The notes under the pieces were generated by a model that did no database searches, had not been told where the DNA came from, and saw only the letters and a list, made by a program, of their open reading frames with translations. A DNA stretch of 62,229 nt, taken from CAYJPV01 sp964396055. Lineage in GTDB: Bacteria > Acidobacteriota > Vicinamibacteria > Vicinamibacterales > JAKQTR01. Within the stretch, counting starts at the first letter, position 1. Each line of letters opens with the position of its first letter. The stretch covers positions 1 through 62,229 of the forward strand of contig CAYNDV010000008.1 in the NCBI GenBank assembly GCA_964396055.1. Reading direction: 5' to 3'. Below are positions 17,335 through 24,321 of the stretch, piece by piece. The translations under genes and the position numbers were made by a program.

Positions 17335-18096
17335 CTATCGCACGGCCCCGTCGAGGCCGTTGTAGTAGGTCTTCGATCCGGTGGCCATCTGCGGCTTGAG
17401 CACCTGCACCTTGTGCGTGCGCAGGAACTCGTGGATGGGATCGGCGGGGTCCTTGAGATCCCCGAGCACGCGCGCACCGGTGGGGCACGTCTCACAGCAC
17501 GCCGTGGTGAGGCCCCGCGTGATGCGGTGGTAGCAGAGCGAGCACTTGTCGGCCGTGTGCGTGCGCGGGTCGATGTAGCGGCAACCGTACGGGCACGCCT
17601 GCACGCAGTACCGGCATCCCAGGCAGTAGTCGGCATCCACCAGCACCACGCCGTCCGGGCTCTCGAAGGTGGCGCCCACCGGGCAGACCTGCACGCACGG
17701 GGAGTGCGCGCAGTGGTTGCAGAGCTTGGGGACGAAGAACGTCTTGATCCGCGACGCGTCGCCGGGCGCGGGGCCGAACCCGTCGTAGCCGCCGTTGGGC
17801 GACTCCACGTGCGGGTGCTCCATGTCGTCGAGCGAGACGACGTAACGCTCGACCCACGTGCGGAACGTGTCGGGCTCGAGCGGCACGTCGTTCTCGGTCT
17901 TGCAGGCCCGGACGCAGTTGCCGCATCCGATGCACCGCTCGATGTCGATGACCATCCCCCACCAGTGGTCGGTCATGGTGTAACCGGGCGCGGTCTCTGG
18001 CCGCCCCTCGACCAGGGCGTCCCACGCCGCGGCGGCAGCCGTCGACAGCACCAGGAGCTTGCCGGTCTCGGTCAGGAATGTGCGTCGGTCGAGCAT
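17335..18096 (-). CDS. Tat-exported ferredoxin subunit with four [4Fe-4S] sites (DmsB/NrfC-like)
   Basis: 253 residues. A twin-arginine signal (DRRTFLTE followed by a hydrophobic stretch) directs it to the periplasmic face. Four cysteine clusters are visible: CIGCGNCVRAC (55-65), CNHCAHSPCVQVC (126-138), CLGCRYCVQAC (158-168), and CSLC...CCETC (185-204). They fit four cubane clusters wired in series. In this family the protein carries electrons between the NrfD membrane subunit and a catalytic or cytochrome partner. It lies between the tetraheme cytochrome (10-base gap) and NrfD genes. Confidence 0.92.
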   Translation of the reverse strand: MLDRRTFLTETGKLLVLSTAAAAAWDALVEGRPETAPGYTMTDHWWGMVIDIERCIGCGNCVRACKTENDVPLEPDTFRTWVERYVVSLDDMEHPHVESPNGGYDGFGPAPGDASRIKTFFVPKLCNHCAHSPCVQVCPVGATFESPDGVVLVDADYCLGCRYCVQACPYGCRYIDPRTHTADKCSLCYHRITRGLTTACCETCPTGARVLGDLKDPADPIHEFLRTHKVQVLKPQMATGSKTYYNGLDGAVR

Positions 18097-18106
18097 GGCA
18101 GCCCCC

Positions 18107-18571
18107 TCAGGACACCTTCGGGTTGTGTGGCTGGTGGCAGGCGGAGCAGGGCCCGTCCGGCGCGTGCTCGGCCGCGGTCACCTGCGGGTGCGAACCGGGG
18201 CGCGACGCGTCGCGCGCGTGGCAGTTCAGGCATCCCTGTCGCGGATCGATCTTCAAGGGCGCCGGCGCCTGATCATCGCCCGACGCGTGGCGCCCGGCGG
18301 CCCCGTGGCACGCCTCGCACCCGATCCGTCCGTGAGCCCCGCCGGTCTTGGCCTCGACCACGTCAGCGTGGCAGTCGGCGCACGCGTCCCGGCCGGCGTG
18401 CACCAGCGGTTTGTGGCGGTTGAGATCGATCGCCCCGGCCCGATAGTGGCCGAGTACGCCGAAGTCATCTGGCACGAACGCGGCTCGCAGCACGAAGAAC
18501 GCGCCGATGCCGACGACGAAGAGCGCAGCCATACGGAAGACGTGCTGGGCATGTCGGCCTGGGCGGGTCAT
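18107..18571 (-). CDS. Membrane-anchored tetraheme c-type cytochrome
   Basis: 154 residues, start ATG 18571 with GGAGG seven bases upstream. One N-terminal membrane helix (about 13-32) acts as anchor. Four CxxCH motifs follow: CADCH (64-68), CEACH (85-89), CLNCH (114-118) and CSACH (142-146), with extra His residues for sixth ligands. It is the first gene of the operon with the ferredoxin and NrfD subunits. Together they resemble quinol:cytochrome oxidoreductase modules that feed periplasmic multiheme carriers. The direction of electron flow is inferred from context. Confidence 0.9.
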   Translation of the reverse strand: MTRPGRHAQHVFRMAALFVVGIGAFFVLRAAFVPDDFGVLGHYRAGAIDLNRHKPLVHAGRDACADCHADVVEAKTGGAHGRIGCEACHGAAGRHASGDDQAPAPLKIDPRQGCLNCHARDASRPGSHPQVTAAEHAPDGPCSACHQPHNPKVS

Positions 18572-18890
18572 GGACGGACCTCCGGGAAGCGTCGGCGCAC
18601 CGGCAGAGTCGGGTGTGCGAGGTGTCGGTCTGCCGGGAACCCGGCACGACCGGCGGATGGGCCGGACCCAGGCGGCTGGGGCGCCGCCGGACGGGCGAAC
18701 GTGCGGCGTGGGGGCACGGATTTCGTCTCGAAGCGTCAGCGATAGACGAACGTTCGTTCTTGAAAGTGACGAATTGTCGACGACTGATGCGGCAGGATCG
18801 CAGTACCCGTGCCAGCGCGGACACGAGGCATCCCGCCGGGCGAACGGGAGGCGCTGCGGCCCGCCAGGAGCCACAGGGGACGCGCAGGGC
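18572..18890. promoter_or_regulatory. Regulatory gap between tetraheme operon and arsR
   Basis: No gene is supported here. On the minus strand, TGGCACG-GGTA-CTGC (814 to 800, prefix 18) resembles a sigma-54 promoter reading toward the tetraheme gene, with GG and GC correctly spaced. TGACG-AAT-TGTCG at 18767-18779 is an imperfect copy of the GACA-N3-TGTC palindrome found before the decaheme operon, but it lies downstream of that -12 element, so the arrangement is not canonical. CGAACGTTCG at 18747-18756 is a perfect palindrome. All functional assignments here are tentative. Confidence 0.35.
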
Positions 18891-18919
18891 TTGACACGAT
18901 CCAATGTTTCGATTATTCT
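18891..18919 (+). promoter_or_regulatory. Sigma-70 promoter of arsR1, with overlapping operator
   Basis: TTGACA, 17-bp spacer, TATTCT. The -10 box ends at 18919 and the ATG is at 18926, so transcription would begin at or next to the start codon and the mRNA would be nearly leaderless. TTTC and GAAA arms flank the -10 region (GTTTCGATTATTCTAGAAAT), a probable ArsR binding site that would block RNA polymerase. Confidence 0.75.
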
Positions 18920-18925
18920 AGAAAT

Positions 18926-19276
18926 ATGGTTGCTCGAAAGGACGTCCCCGACGTTGCCCGCCTCGCCGACATGATGGCCGCCATGGGCGCCGAGCCCAGG
19001 CTCCGCATCATGCGCCTGCTGCTCTCGGCGCACCCCGAGGGCCTGGTCGTCACCGACATCCAGGCGGAACTCGGCATCGCGGGATCCACGCTCTCCCACC
19101 ATCTCGAGAAGCTCCGCCACGAGGACCTGGTGACGGCAACACGGGAGGGCACGTTCCTGCGGTACACCGTCCGGACCGACACCCTGCGCACCCTGCTCAC
19201 GTTCCTCTACGCCGAGTGCTGCGGCCGCAGCCGCGTGGTGGAGCCTGAAGACCTGTTGCGATCATGCCAGTGCTGA
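18926..19276 (+). CDS. arsR: ArsR-family arsenic-responsive repressor 1 (C-terminal cysteine site)
   Basis: 116 residues, winged helix-turn-helix (ELGIAGSTLSHHLEKLRHEDLV). There is no CxC pair in the DNA-recognition region. Instead, cysteines lie at the C-terminus: C98-C99 and C114/C116. This resembles the Acidithiobacillus ferrooxidans type of ArsR, where adjacent C-terminal cysteines bind As(III). It should repress its own promoter and release on arsenite binding. It is followed by a terminator-like hairpin and then arsM, so read-through would link methylation to this repressor. ATG 18926 is chosen because the promoter -10 ends seven bases before it; longer frames upstream would cross the promoter. 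Confidence 0.9.
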   Translation: MVARKDVPDVARLADMMAAMGAEPRLRIMRLLLSAHPEGLVVTDIQAELGIAGSTLSHHLEKLRHEDLVTATREGTFLRYTVRTDTLRTLLTFLYAECCGRSRVVEPEDLLRSCQC

Positions 19277-19312
19277 ACCCCGACCGGCGCAGGCCCGGTC
19301 CGGAACGAGTCG

Positions 19313-19334
19313 AAAAGGGGCCTGGCCCCTTTTT
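19313..19334 (+). terminator. Hairpin with T-run between arsR1 and arsM (possible attenuator)
   Basis: AAAAGGGGCC and GGCCCCTTTT form a self-complementary stem with five T at the end, like a factor-independent terminator. It lies 36 bases after arsR1 and only a few bases before the arsM ribosome site (GGAGGAG at 19337-19343), so it could limit read-through into arsM or mask translation. A-flanked GGGGCC palindromes of this kind may also be dispersed elements. Confidence 0.6.
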
Positions 19335-19350
19335 CGGGAGGAGTGAACGT

Positions 19351-20205
19351 ATGTCAGACATCACCAAGGTCGTGAAGGAGCGTTACGGGAAGGCCGCCCT
19401 GCGGGTGATGGAGGGCGAAACGGCCAGCAGTTGCTGCGGGCCGGTGACGACGGCGGGATCGTCGTGCTGCGGGCCGGCGCCGCTCGTGCCGGGCGCGGTC
19501 GATCCCATCACCGTGAACCTGTACGACGCCGAGCAGACCAACGGCCTGCCGACCGAAGCCGTGCTGGCGTCGCTCGGCTGCGGCAACCCCACGGCGCTGG
19601 CGGCCCTGAACCCCGGCGAGGTCGTTCTGGACCTCGGGTCGGGCGGCGGCATCGACGTCCTGCTGTCGGCCCGCCGCGTGGGTCCGACCGGCAAGGCTTA
19701 CGGCCTCGACATGACCGACGAGATGCTGGCGCTGGCGCGCGAGAACCAGCGCAAGTCGGGCCTCGGGAACGTCGAGTTTCTCAAGGGCGCGATCGAGGCC
19801 ATTCCGCTGCCGGACAACTCGGTGGACGTGATCATCTCGAACTGCGTCATCAACCTCTCGGCCGACAAGGATCGTGTCCTGGCCGAGGCGTTCCGGGTGC
19901 TGAAACCCGGCGGCCGCTTCGCGGTGTCGGACGTCGTCGTCCGCGGCGAGATCCCGCCCGCCATCCGGCGCAGCGTCGAGCTGTGGGTGGGGTGTATTTC
20001 CGGCGCTCTCGACGAAACCGTCTACATCGAGAAGCTGCGCCGGGCCGGGTTCGAGCAGGTGTCGATCGAGCCGACGCGCGTGTACCGCGCCCGGGACGCC
20101 CGCGAGTTCCTGAACACGCAGGGCATCGACGTGGACGAGATTGCGCCGCTGGTCGACAACAAGTTCTACAGCGGCTTCATCCGGGCGGTGAAACCCGCGC
20201 GGTAG
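19351..20205 (+). CDS. arsM: Arsenite S-adenosylmethionine methyltransferase
   Basis: 284 residues, ATG 19351 with a strong GGAGGAG site. SAM-binding motif LDLGSGGGIDVL (about 94-105). The three cysteines needed for As(III) binding in ArsM are present in context: LGCGNP (C77), ISNCVINLS (C165) and WVGCISGA (C215). A further SSCCGP pair occurs twice near the N-terminus (C28/29, C39/40), as in many bacterial ArsM. It methylates arsenite to mono-, di- and trimethyl forms in the cytoplasm. It follows arsR1. Confidence 0.95.
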   Translation: MSDITKVVKERYGKAALRVMEGETASSCCGPVTTAGSSCCGPAPLVPGAVDPITVNLYDAEQTNGLPTEAVLASLGCGNPTALAALNPGEVVLDLGSGGGIDVLLSARRVGPTGKAYGLDMTDEMLALARENQRKSGLGNVEFLKGAIEAIPLPDNSVDVIISNCVINLSADKDRVLAEAFRVLKPGGRFAVSDVVVRGEIPPAIRRSVELWVGCISGALDETVYIEKLRRAGFEQVSIEPTRVYRARDAREFLNTQGIDVDEIAPLVDNKFYSGFIRAVKPAR

Positions 20206-20280
20206 GTCGCCAGACGGCCCGGGGATCGGCCACCGGTGGCTCAGTTCGCCGACCGGGTCTTCGCGTGCAGCGCGCCGACG

Positions 20281-21327
20281 TCAGAGCACGATGTTGAACA
20301 GGTACCCCATGAGCAGGATGCCGGCGCCCACGACGCCGACGAATACGGCGATGAGCCGGGGCTTCAGCACCTTGCGCAGGATGATGACCTCGGGCAGGGA
20401 CAACCCGATGACCGCCATCATGAACGCGAGGACAGTGCCCAGCGCCGCGCCCTTCTCGAGCAGCGCCTGGACCACGGGAATGATGCCAGCCGCGTTGGAG
20501 TACATCGGGATCCCGAGCAGCACGGCCGCCGGCACCGCCCACCAGGCGTCCCTGCCCATGAACGACGCCATGAACTGCTCGGGCACATAGCCGTGGATGC
20601 CCGCGCCGACGGCGATGCCCGCCAGGACGAATGGCCACACCTTGCCGACGATGTCCCGCACCGCGTCCACGCCGGCCTGCACGCGTTCCGCCCAGCTCAG
20701 GACGGGAGCGTCGCTGGCGCCCGGCGCGGTCCGGATCTCCCTCACCCAGTCTTCGACGTGGTGCTCGAGGCGGAGGCGGCCCAGGACCCACCCCGCCGTG
20801 ATCGCGATCGCGAGACCGGTACCCGCGTACAACGCCGCCACGCGCCACCCGAACAGGCCGAACAACAGCACGAGGGCGACCTCGTTCACCATGGGCGCCG
20901 AAATCAGGAACGAGAACGTGACGCCCAGCGGCACGCCGGCGGTGACGAACCCGATGAACAGCGGAACGGCCGAGCACGTGCAGAACGGGGTGGCCACGCC
21001 GAGCAGGGCCGCGAGGATATTGCCGGTGGCCTCGCGCCGCCCCGCCAGCACTCGGCGCGTGCGTTCCGGCGTAAAGAACGACCGCACGATGCCCACGCCG
21101 AAGACTACCAGAACGAGGAGGAGCAGGACCTTCGGCGTGTCGTAGACGAAGAACTCCACGGCCGAGCCGAGGGGGCTGGCCGGATCGAGGCCGAGCCAGT
21201 CGCGCACGACCAGGTGCGAGAACGGGATCAGGCTGTTGTAGACGAGCCACCAGGCCACGAGGGCCCCGGCACCGGCGCCCGCCGTACCGGCTCGGCCAAG
21301 GCGACGCCACGTGGCGGATGTCGTCAT
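20281..21327 (-). CDS. ArsP/DUF318-type permease (probable organoarsenical or metal efflux)
   Basis: 348 residues, eight to ten membrane helices, start ATG 21327 overlapping the arsC stop (ATGA). The family signature ATPFCTCSAVPLFIGF, with paired cysteines, and the second conserved block GIPMYSNAAGIIPVVQALL are present. ArsP members export trivalent organoarsenicals such as methylarsenite, which fits the presence of ArsM in the same cluster. Other members of this permease superfamily are described only as permeases, so the substrate is inferred from context. Confidence 0.8.
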   Translation of the reverse strand: MTTSATWRRLGRAGTAGAGAGALVAWWLVYNSLIPFSHLVVRDWLGLDPASPLGSAVEFFVYDTPKVLLLLVLVVFGVGIVRSFFTPERTRRVLAGRREATGNILAALLGVATPFCTCSAVPLFIGFVTAGVPLGVTFSFLISAPMVNEVALVLLFGLFGWRVAALYAGTGLAIAITAGWVLGRLRLEHHVEDWVREIRTAPGASDAPVLSWAERVQAGVDAVRDIVGKVWPFVLAGIAVGAGIHGYVPEQFMASFMGRDAWWAVPAAVLLGIPMYSNAAGIIPVVQALLEKGAALGTVLAFMMAVIGLSLPEVIILRKVLKPRLIAVFVGVVGAGILLMGYLFNIVL

Positions 21328-21797
21328 GCCGGGTTCGCCCCAAACAGCACACCCAGCCGCCGCACCAGTTCGTCCCGGACGCGCCGGAACGCGTCGGCGC
21401 GGCCCGTGTCCGAACCGGTCACGGCCGCAGGGTCGGGCAATCCCCAATGGAGACGCCGGGCGCGGCCGAGGAACACAGGACACTCCTCTTCGCCGCAGAG
21501 GGTGACGACCAGGTCGACCTGCTCGGCGGGGATCTCGCTCACATGTTTCGATCGGTGGCTCGAGATGTCGATGCCCATCTCGGCGAGGGCCGCGATGGCC
21601 TCCGGCCGGACCCGGGTGGGCTGTGAGCCCGCCGACCAGATGGTCACACCGGCCGGGGCGAGCGACCGCGCAATGCCCTCGGCAAGCTGACTGCGGGCCG
21701 AGTTGGCCACGCACAGGAACAGCACTCCGCGGGGGCCGTGCGCCCGCGCATCAACGGCTTCAGCCTGCCATTCGGGATGCGTTTCGTTGGTGTCCAC
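21324..21797 (-). CDS. arsC: Arsenate reductase, low-molecular-weight phosphatase type
   Basis: 157 residues from GTG 21797, chosen for the GAGG seven bases upstream. The CX5R phosphatase loop is LFLCVANSARSQLAEG (C29, R35). The relay cysteines used by thioredoxin-coupled ArsC are present in TLCGEEECPVF (C101, C106). The DPAAVTGSD segment supplies the catalytic Asp. It reduces arsenate to arsenite for export by Acr3. It is translationally coupled to the downstream permease and divergent from arsR2. Confidence 0.92.
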   Translation of the reverse strand: MDTNETHPEWQAEAVDARAHGPRGVLFLCVANSARSQLAEGIARSLAPAGVTIWSAGSQPTRVRPEAIAALAEMGIDISSHRSKHVSEIPAEQVDLVVTLCGEEECPVFLGRARRLHWGLPDPAAVTGSDTGRADAFRRVRDELVRRLGVLFGANPA

Positions 21798-21851
21798 GGA
21801 CTCACCTCGCGCAGCCGGCGCCCGCCATCCGGCGCCGCCGGCAGCACGACG

Positions 21852-21885
21852 TTGAACAGACGACCCACACAGGGTATGTTGGGTC
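21852..21885 (+). promoter_or_regulatory. arsR2 promoter and overlapping operator
   Basis: TTGAAC, 17-bp spacer, TATGTT (21852-21880) reads toward arsR2, whose ATG is at 21893, giving a leader of only a few bases. An inverted repeat with GACCCA and TGGGTC arms spans 21862-21885 across the spacer and -10 box. It lies in the divergent arsC-arsR2 gap and could control both directions. No equally clear leftward promoter was seen. Confidence 0.7.
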
Positions 21886-21892
21886 CGCCGAC

Positions 21893-22348
21893 ATGACACG
21901 CACGATTCCCACAAGACCCCACGTGCTGCCTGGCCTGGTGGCGGCCTCCAAGGCGATGGGCCATCCGGCCCGGCTGCGCATCCTCGCCATGCTCCAGCCG
22001 GGCCCGCTCTGCGTCTGCCAGATGACCGCCGTGCTGGGCCTCGCCACATCCACCGTGTCTGGCCATCTTGCCGAGTTGCGCCGGGCCGGCCTGGTCACCG
22101 AACGCAAGCAGGGGAAGTGGGTCGAATACACCCTGGCCGCCGACGGCCCCGCGCCGGCGCTGGCCGGGCCCGCCCTCCACGGGCTCAAGGCCGACCCGCA
22201 GGTGCGGGCCGACGCCGACATGGTGCGCCGCCTCCGCGCCGTGCCCGTCGAGACCCTGTGCCTCGTCGGCATCGACCTGAAGACGCCCGCCGGCACCCGC
22301 CGGGTGGGGGGCCGGGGGCCCGCGCCGCGGCGTCCAGGCGCACGATAG
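21893..22348 (+). CDS. arsR: ArsR-family arsenic-responsive repressor 2 (CVC type)
   Basis: 151 residues. Winged helix with the As(III)-binding CVC motif in the region before the recognition helix (GPLCVCQMTAVLGLATSTVSGHL; C40, C42), the arrangement of the E. coli ArsR class. The C-terminal ~35 residues are a basic, Pro/Gly-rich tail beyond the usual family length. It is divergent from arsC-permease, with an operator-like inverted repeat between. The metal site differs from the arsR1 product, so the two repressors evolved separately. Confidence 0.9.
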   Translation: MTRTIPTRPHVLPGLVAASKAMGHPARLRILAMLQPGPLCVCQMTAVLGLATSTVSGHLAELRRAGLVTERKQGKWVEYTLAADGPAPALAGPALHGLKADPQVRADADMVRRLRAVPVETLCLVGIDLKTPAGTRRVGGRGPAPRRPGAR

Positions 22349-22364
22349 GCGGCCATCGGATCGG

Positions 22365-22616
22365 CTACGACGCCGCCGTGTGAATCCAGACCTGTGCCTC
22401 CTCAACCGTCGGCACCCTGCCCTGCGAGACGAGGCGGCCGTCGATGGCCACGGCCGGCGTCGACAGCACGCCGCGCATCGCCGCGATCCGTAGGTCTTCG
22501 ATCTTCTGCACCAGATCGTCCCCCGCCTGACGGCCCGACCGCTCCAGCGCCAGCGCCATGATTGTCGCCGTCTGCTTGCACCGTGCGCACCCGGGACCGA
22601 ACACCTCGATCAACAT
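22365..22616 (-). CDS. Small thioredoxin-fold protein (MTH895/glutaredoxin-like)
   Basis: 83 residues with a redox-active CARC at 10-13 (EVFGPGCARCKQTATI) and the cis-Pro region STPAVAIDG, both typical of minimal thioredoxin-fold proteins. It has no signal peptide, so it is cytoplasmic. Such genes often accompany ArsP/DUF318 permeases and ArsC. It could reduce ArsC or hand over arsenic, but this is inferred. It lies 52 bases after acr3 on the same strand. Confidence 0.85.
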   Translation of the reverse strand: MLIEVFGPGCARCKQTATIMALALERSGRQAGDDLVQKIEDLRIAAMRGVLSTPAVAIDGRLVSQGRVPTVEEAQVWIHTAAS

Positions 22617-22668
22617 CCGTCTCCTCCCCGCGAGGGCCCGCCTCCGTGCCCTCCGCGTCGATCCAGCC

Positions 22669-23742
22669 TCACGTCTGCCGTGCCGGCGACGTCGCGAAAT
22701 ACCTGCGCTGGAACCACAGCGCCACGTTGACGAGCCCGATGAGCGCCGGCACTTCCACCAGGGGACCGATCACCGCGGCGAACGCCGCGCCGTGGTGGAT
22801 GCCGAAGGTGCCGACCGCCACAGCGATGGCCAGCTCGAAGTTGTTCGACGCCGCCGTGAACGACAGGGTGGCCGACTGGCGGTAGTCCGCGCCCACCGCC
22901 TTCCCCATGAAGAACGACACCACGAACATCACGACGAAGTAGATCAGCAGCGGGATCGCGATGCGGACCACGTCGTACGGCAACTGGACGATGGTCTCGC
23001 CCTTCAGCGAGAACATCACCACGATCGTGAACAGCAGCGCGACGAACGTGATCGGGCTGATCTTCGGGATGAACCGCGCGTGGTACCAGTCCTTCCCCTT
23101 GAGGCCGACGAGCGTGAACCGGGTAGCGACGCCCGTGATGAACGGAATCCCGAGGTAGATGAACACGCTGGTGGCGATCTCCCCGATGGTGATGTCCACC
23201 GCCACGCCCTGCAGGCCGAACCATGACGGCGCCAGCGTCACGAAGAGATAGGCGTACACCGAGAAGAACAACACCTGGAAGATCGAGTTGAACGCCACGA
23301 GCCCGGCGCAGTACTCCGTGTCGCCCTTCGCGAGTTCATTCCAGACGATCACCATGGCGATGCAGCGCGCCAGGCCGATCAGGATCAGGCCGACCATGTA
23401 CTCCGGCTTGTCGGACAGGAACAGGACCGCGAGGGCGAACATCAGGATGGGCCCGACCACCCAGTTCTGCACCAATGACAAGCCCAGCACCTTGCCGTTC
23501 CGGAAGACCTGCCCCATCTCCTCGTACCGCACCTTGGCCAGGGGCGGGTACATCATCAGGATGAGCCCGATGGCCAGCGGAATCGATGTGGTGCCCACGC
23601 TGTAGCGGTTCAACAGCGGCACGATGCCGGGAAAGACGTAGCCGGCGGCCACCCCGGCAGCCATGGCCGCGAAAATCCAGAGCGTGAGGTAGCGATCCAG
23701 GAACGACAACCGGCCGGCGACACCTGCATGCGGATGCGACAT
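22669..23742 (-). CDS. acr3: Arsenite efflux permease Acr3
   Basis: 357 residues, ten predicted membrane helices. The conserved Acr3 cysteine lies in LIGLARCIAMVIVWNELAKGD, needed for As(III) transport, and the helix 9-10 region TLSFTAASNNFELAIAVAVGTFG is typical of the family. It exports arsenite using the proton gradient. A promoter and a perfect palindrome sit directly upstream, so it is probably controlled by one of the ArsR proteins. The thioredoxin-like gene follows. Confidence 0.95.
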   Translation of the reverse strand: MSHPHAGVAGRLSFLDRYLTLWIFAAMAAGVAAGYVFPGIVPLLNRYSVGTTSIPLAIGLILMMYPPLAKVRYEEMGQVFRNGKVLGLSLVQNWVVGPILMFALAVLFLSDKPEYMVGLILIGLARCIAMVIVWNELAKGDTEYCAGLVAFNSIFQVLFFSVYAYLFVTLAPSWFGLQGVAVDITIGEIATSVFIYLGIPFITGVATRFTLVGLKGKDWYHARFIPKISPITFVALLFTIVVMFSLKGETIVQLPYDVVRIAIPLLIYFVVMFVVSFFMGKAVGADYRQSATLSFTAASNNFELAIAVAVGTFGIHHGAAFAAVIGPLVEVPALIGLVNVALWFQRRYFATSPARQT

Positions 23743-23776
23743 GGTCCCTCTGCCCCCGGCGCCGCCGCGCCGTCAT

Positions 23777-23792
23777 TTCGTCAGATGACGAA
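23777..23792. promoter_or_regulatory. acr3 operator palindrome TTCGTCA-GA-TGACGAA
   Basis: A perfect inverted repeat with 7-bp arms around two bases, immediately downstream of the acr3 -10 box and 35 bases before the ATG. This is a roadblock position for a repressor. It differs from the operator candidates of both arsR genes. Confidence 0.75.
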
Positions 23793-23820
23793 GTGTAGTA
23801 GGGTTGGAGCGGACGGTCAA
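23792..23820 (-). promoter_or_regulatory. Sigma-70 promoter of acr3
   Basis: Read on the minus strand: TTGACC, 17-bp spacer, TACACT. Transcription would start around 23785, inside the palindrome. Confidence 0.7.
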
Positions 23821-23859
23821 CACCCCGGGGAGGTACCCGGCCGGTACCGTTCCCTGGGA

Positions 23860-23865
23860 TAGAAT
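23860..23865 (+). promoter_or_regulatory. Possible -10 element of the Rieske/cytochrome b operon
   Basis: TAGAAT lies 40 bases before the preferred Rieske start. No good -35 box is found; instead GGTACC-CGGCC-GGTACC occupies that area at 23832-23848, a palindromic block where an activator could bind. Confidence 0.35.
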
Positions 23866-23904
23866 CCAGGGCAGCCGGTGGCCCCTGCGGCCGCCCGCCC
23901 ACCC

Positions 23905-24321
23905 ATGCGCGCCCGTAACGTTCACGCACCGTCCAGGCGCCAGTGGCTCCACCGGGTCACCGCGCTGGCCGTGTCCCTGCCCCTCGCCGCCTCGCTCGCC
24001 GCTCTGCTGCGGCGCGAACAGGCCCGTCAGGTGCCCGCCGACGTGCCGATCCCCGCGGACGTGCCGGTCGGCCTGTCGGTCGTCGGCGCCGCCGTGGTCT
24101 TCCGCGGAGGGGCCGGCGCCGTTCGCGCGTGGTCCGCCCGCTGCACCCACCTCGGCTGCCGCATCGACCGCGTCGTGGCCGACGAGGCCGTCTGTCCCTG
24201 CCACGGCTCACGGTACCGTTCCGACGGGACGGTCGCGGCCGGCCCGGCCACCCGCGCGCTGCGCCCGCTGACCGTCATCTCCGATGCCGCCACCGGCGGA
24301 TGGATCGCCCGTGCCTCCTGA
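23905..24321 (+). CDS. Rieske [2Fe-2S] protein, Tat-exported
   Basis: 138 residues from ATG 23905; GTG 23878 is an alternative. A twin-arginine signal anchor (APSRRQWLHRVTALAV) is followed by a compact Rieske domain with CTHLGC and CPCHGS, which supply the two Cys and two His cluster ligands and the disulfide pair. The domain is short and lacks the large insert of mitochondrial type proteins, closer to arsenite oxidase small subunits or b6f-like Rieske proteins. Its 3' end overlaps the next gene, which encodes the cytochrome b partner. Confidence 0.9.
   Translation: MRARNVHAPSRRQWLHRVTALAVSLPLAASLAALLRREQARQVPADVPIPADVPVGLSVVGAAVVFRGGAGAVRAWSARCTHLGCRIDRVVADEAVCPCHGSRYRSDGTVAAGPATRALRPLTVISDAATGGWIARAS

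Noticed and set aside
16140..18571. Molybdopterin oxidoreductase (Dms/Nrf/Psr) operon
   Set aside because: No catalytic subunit or nitrite-reductase pentaheme is encoded; only electron-transfer subunits are present.
21798..21851. Leftward sigma-70 promoter for arsC
   Set aside because: No hexamer pair with acceptable spacing was found, so none is annotated although one must exist nearby.
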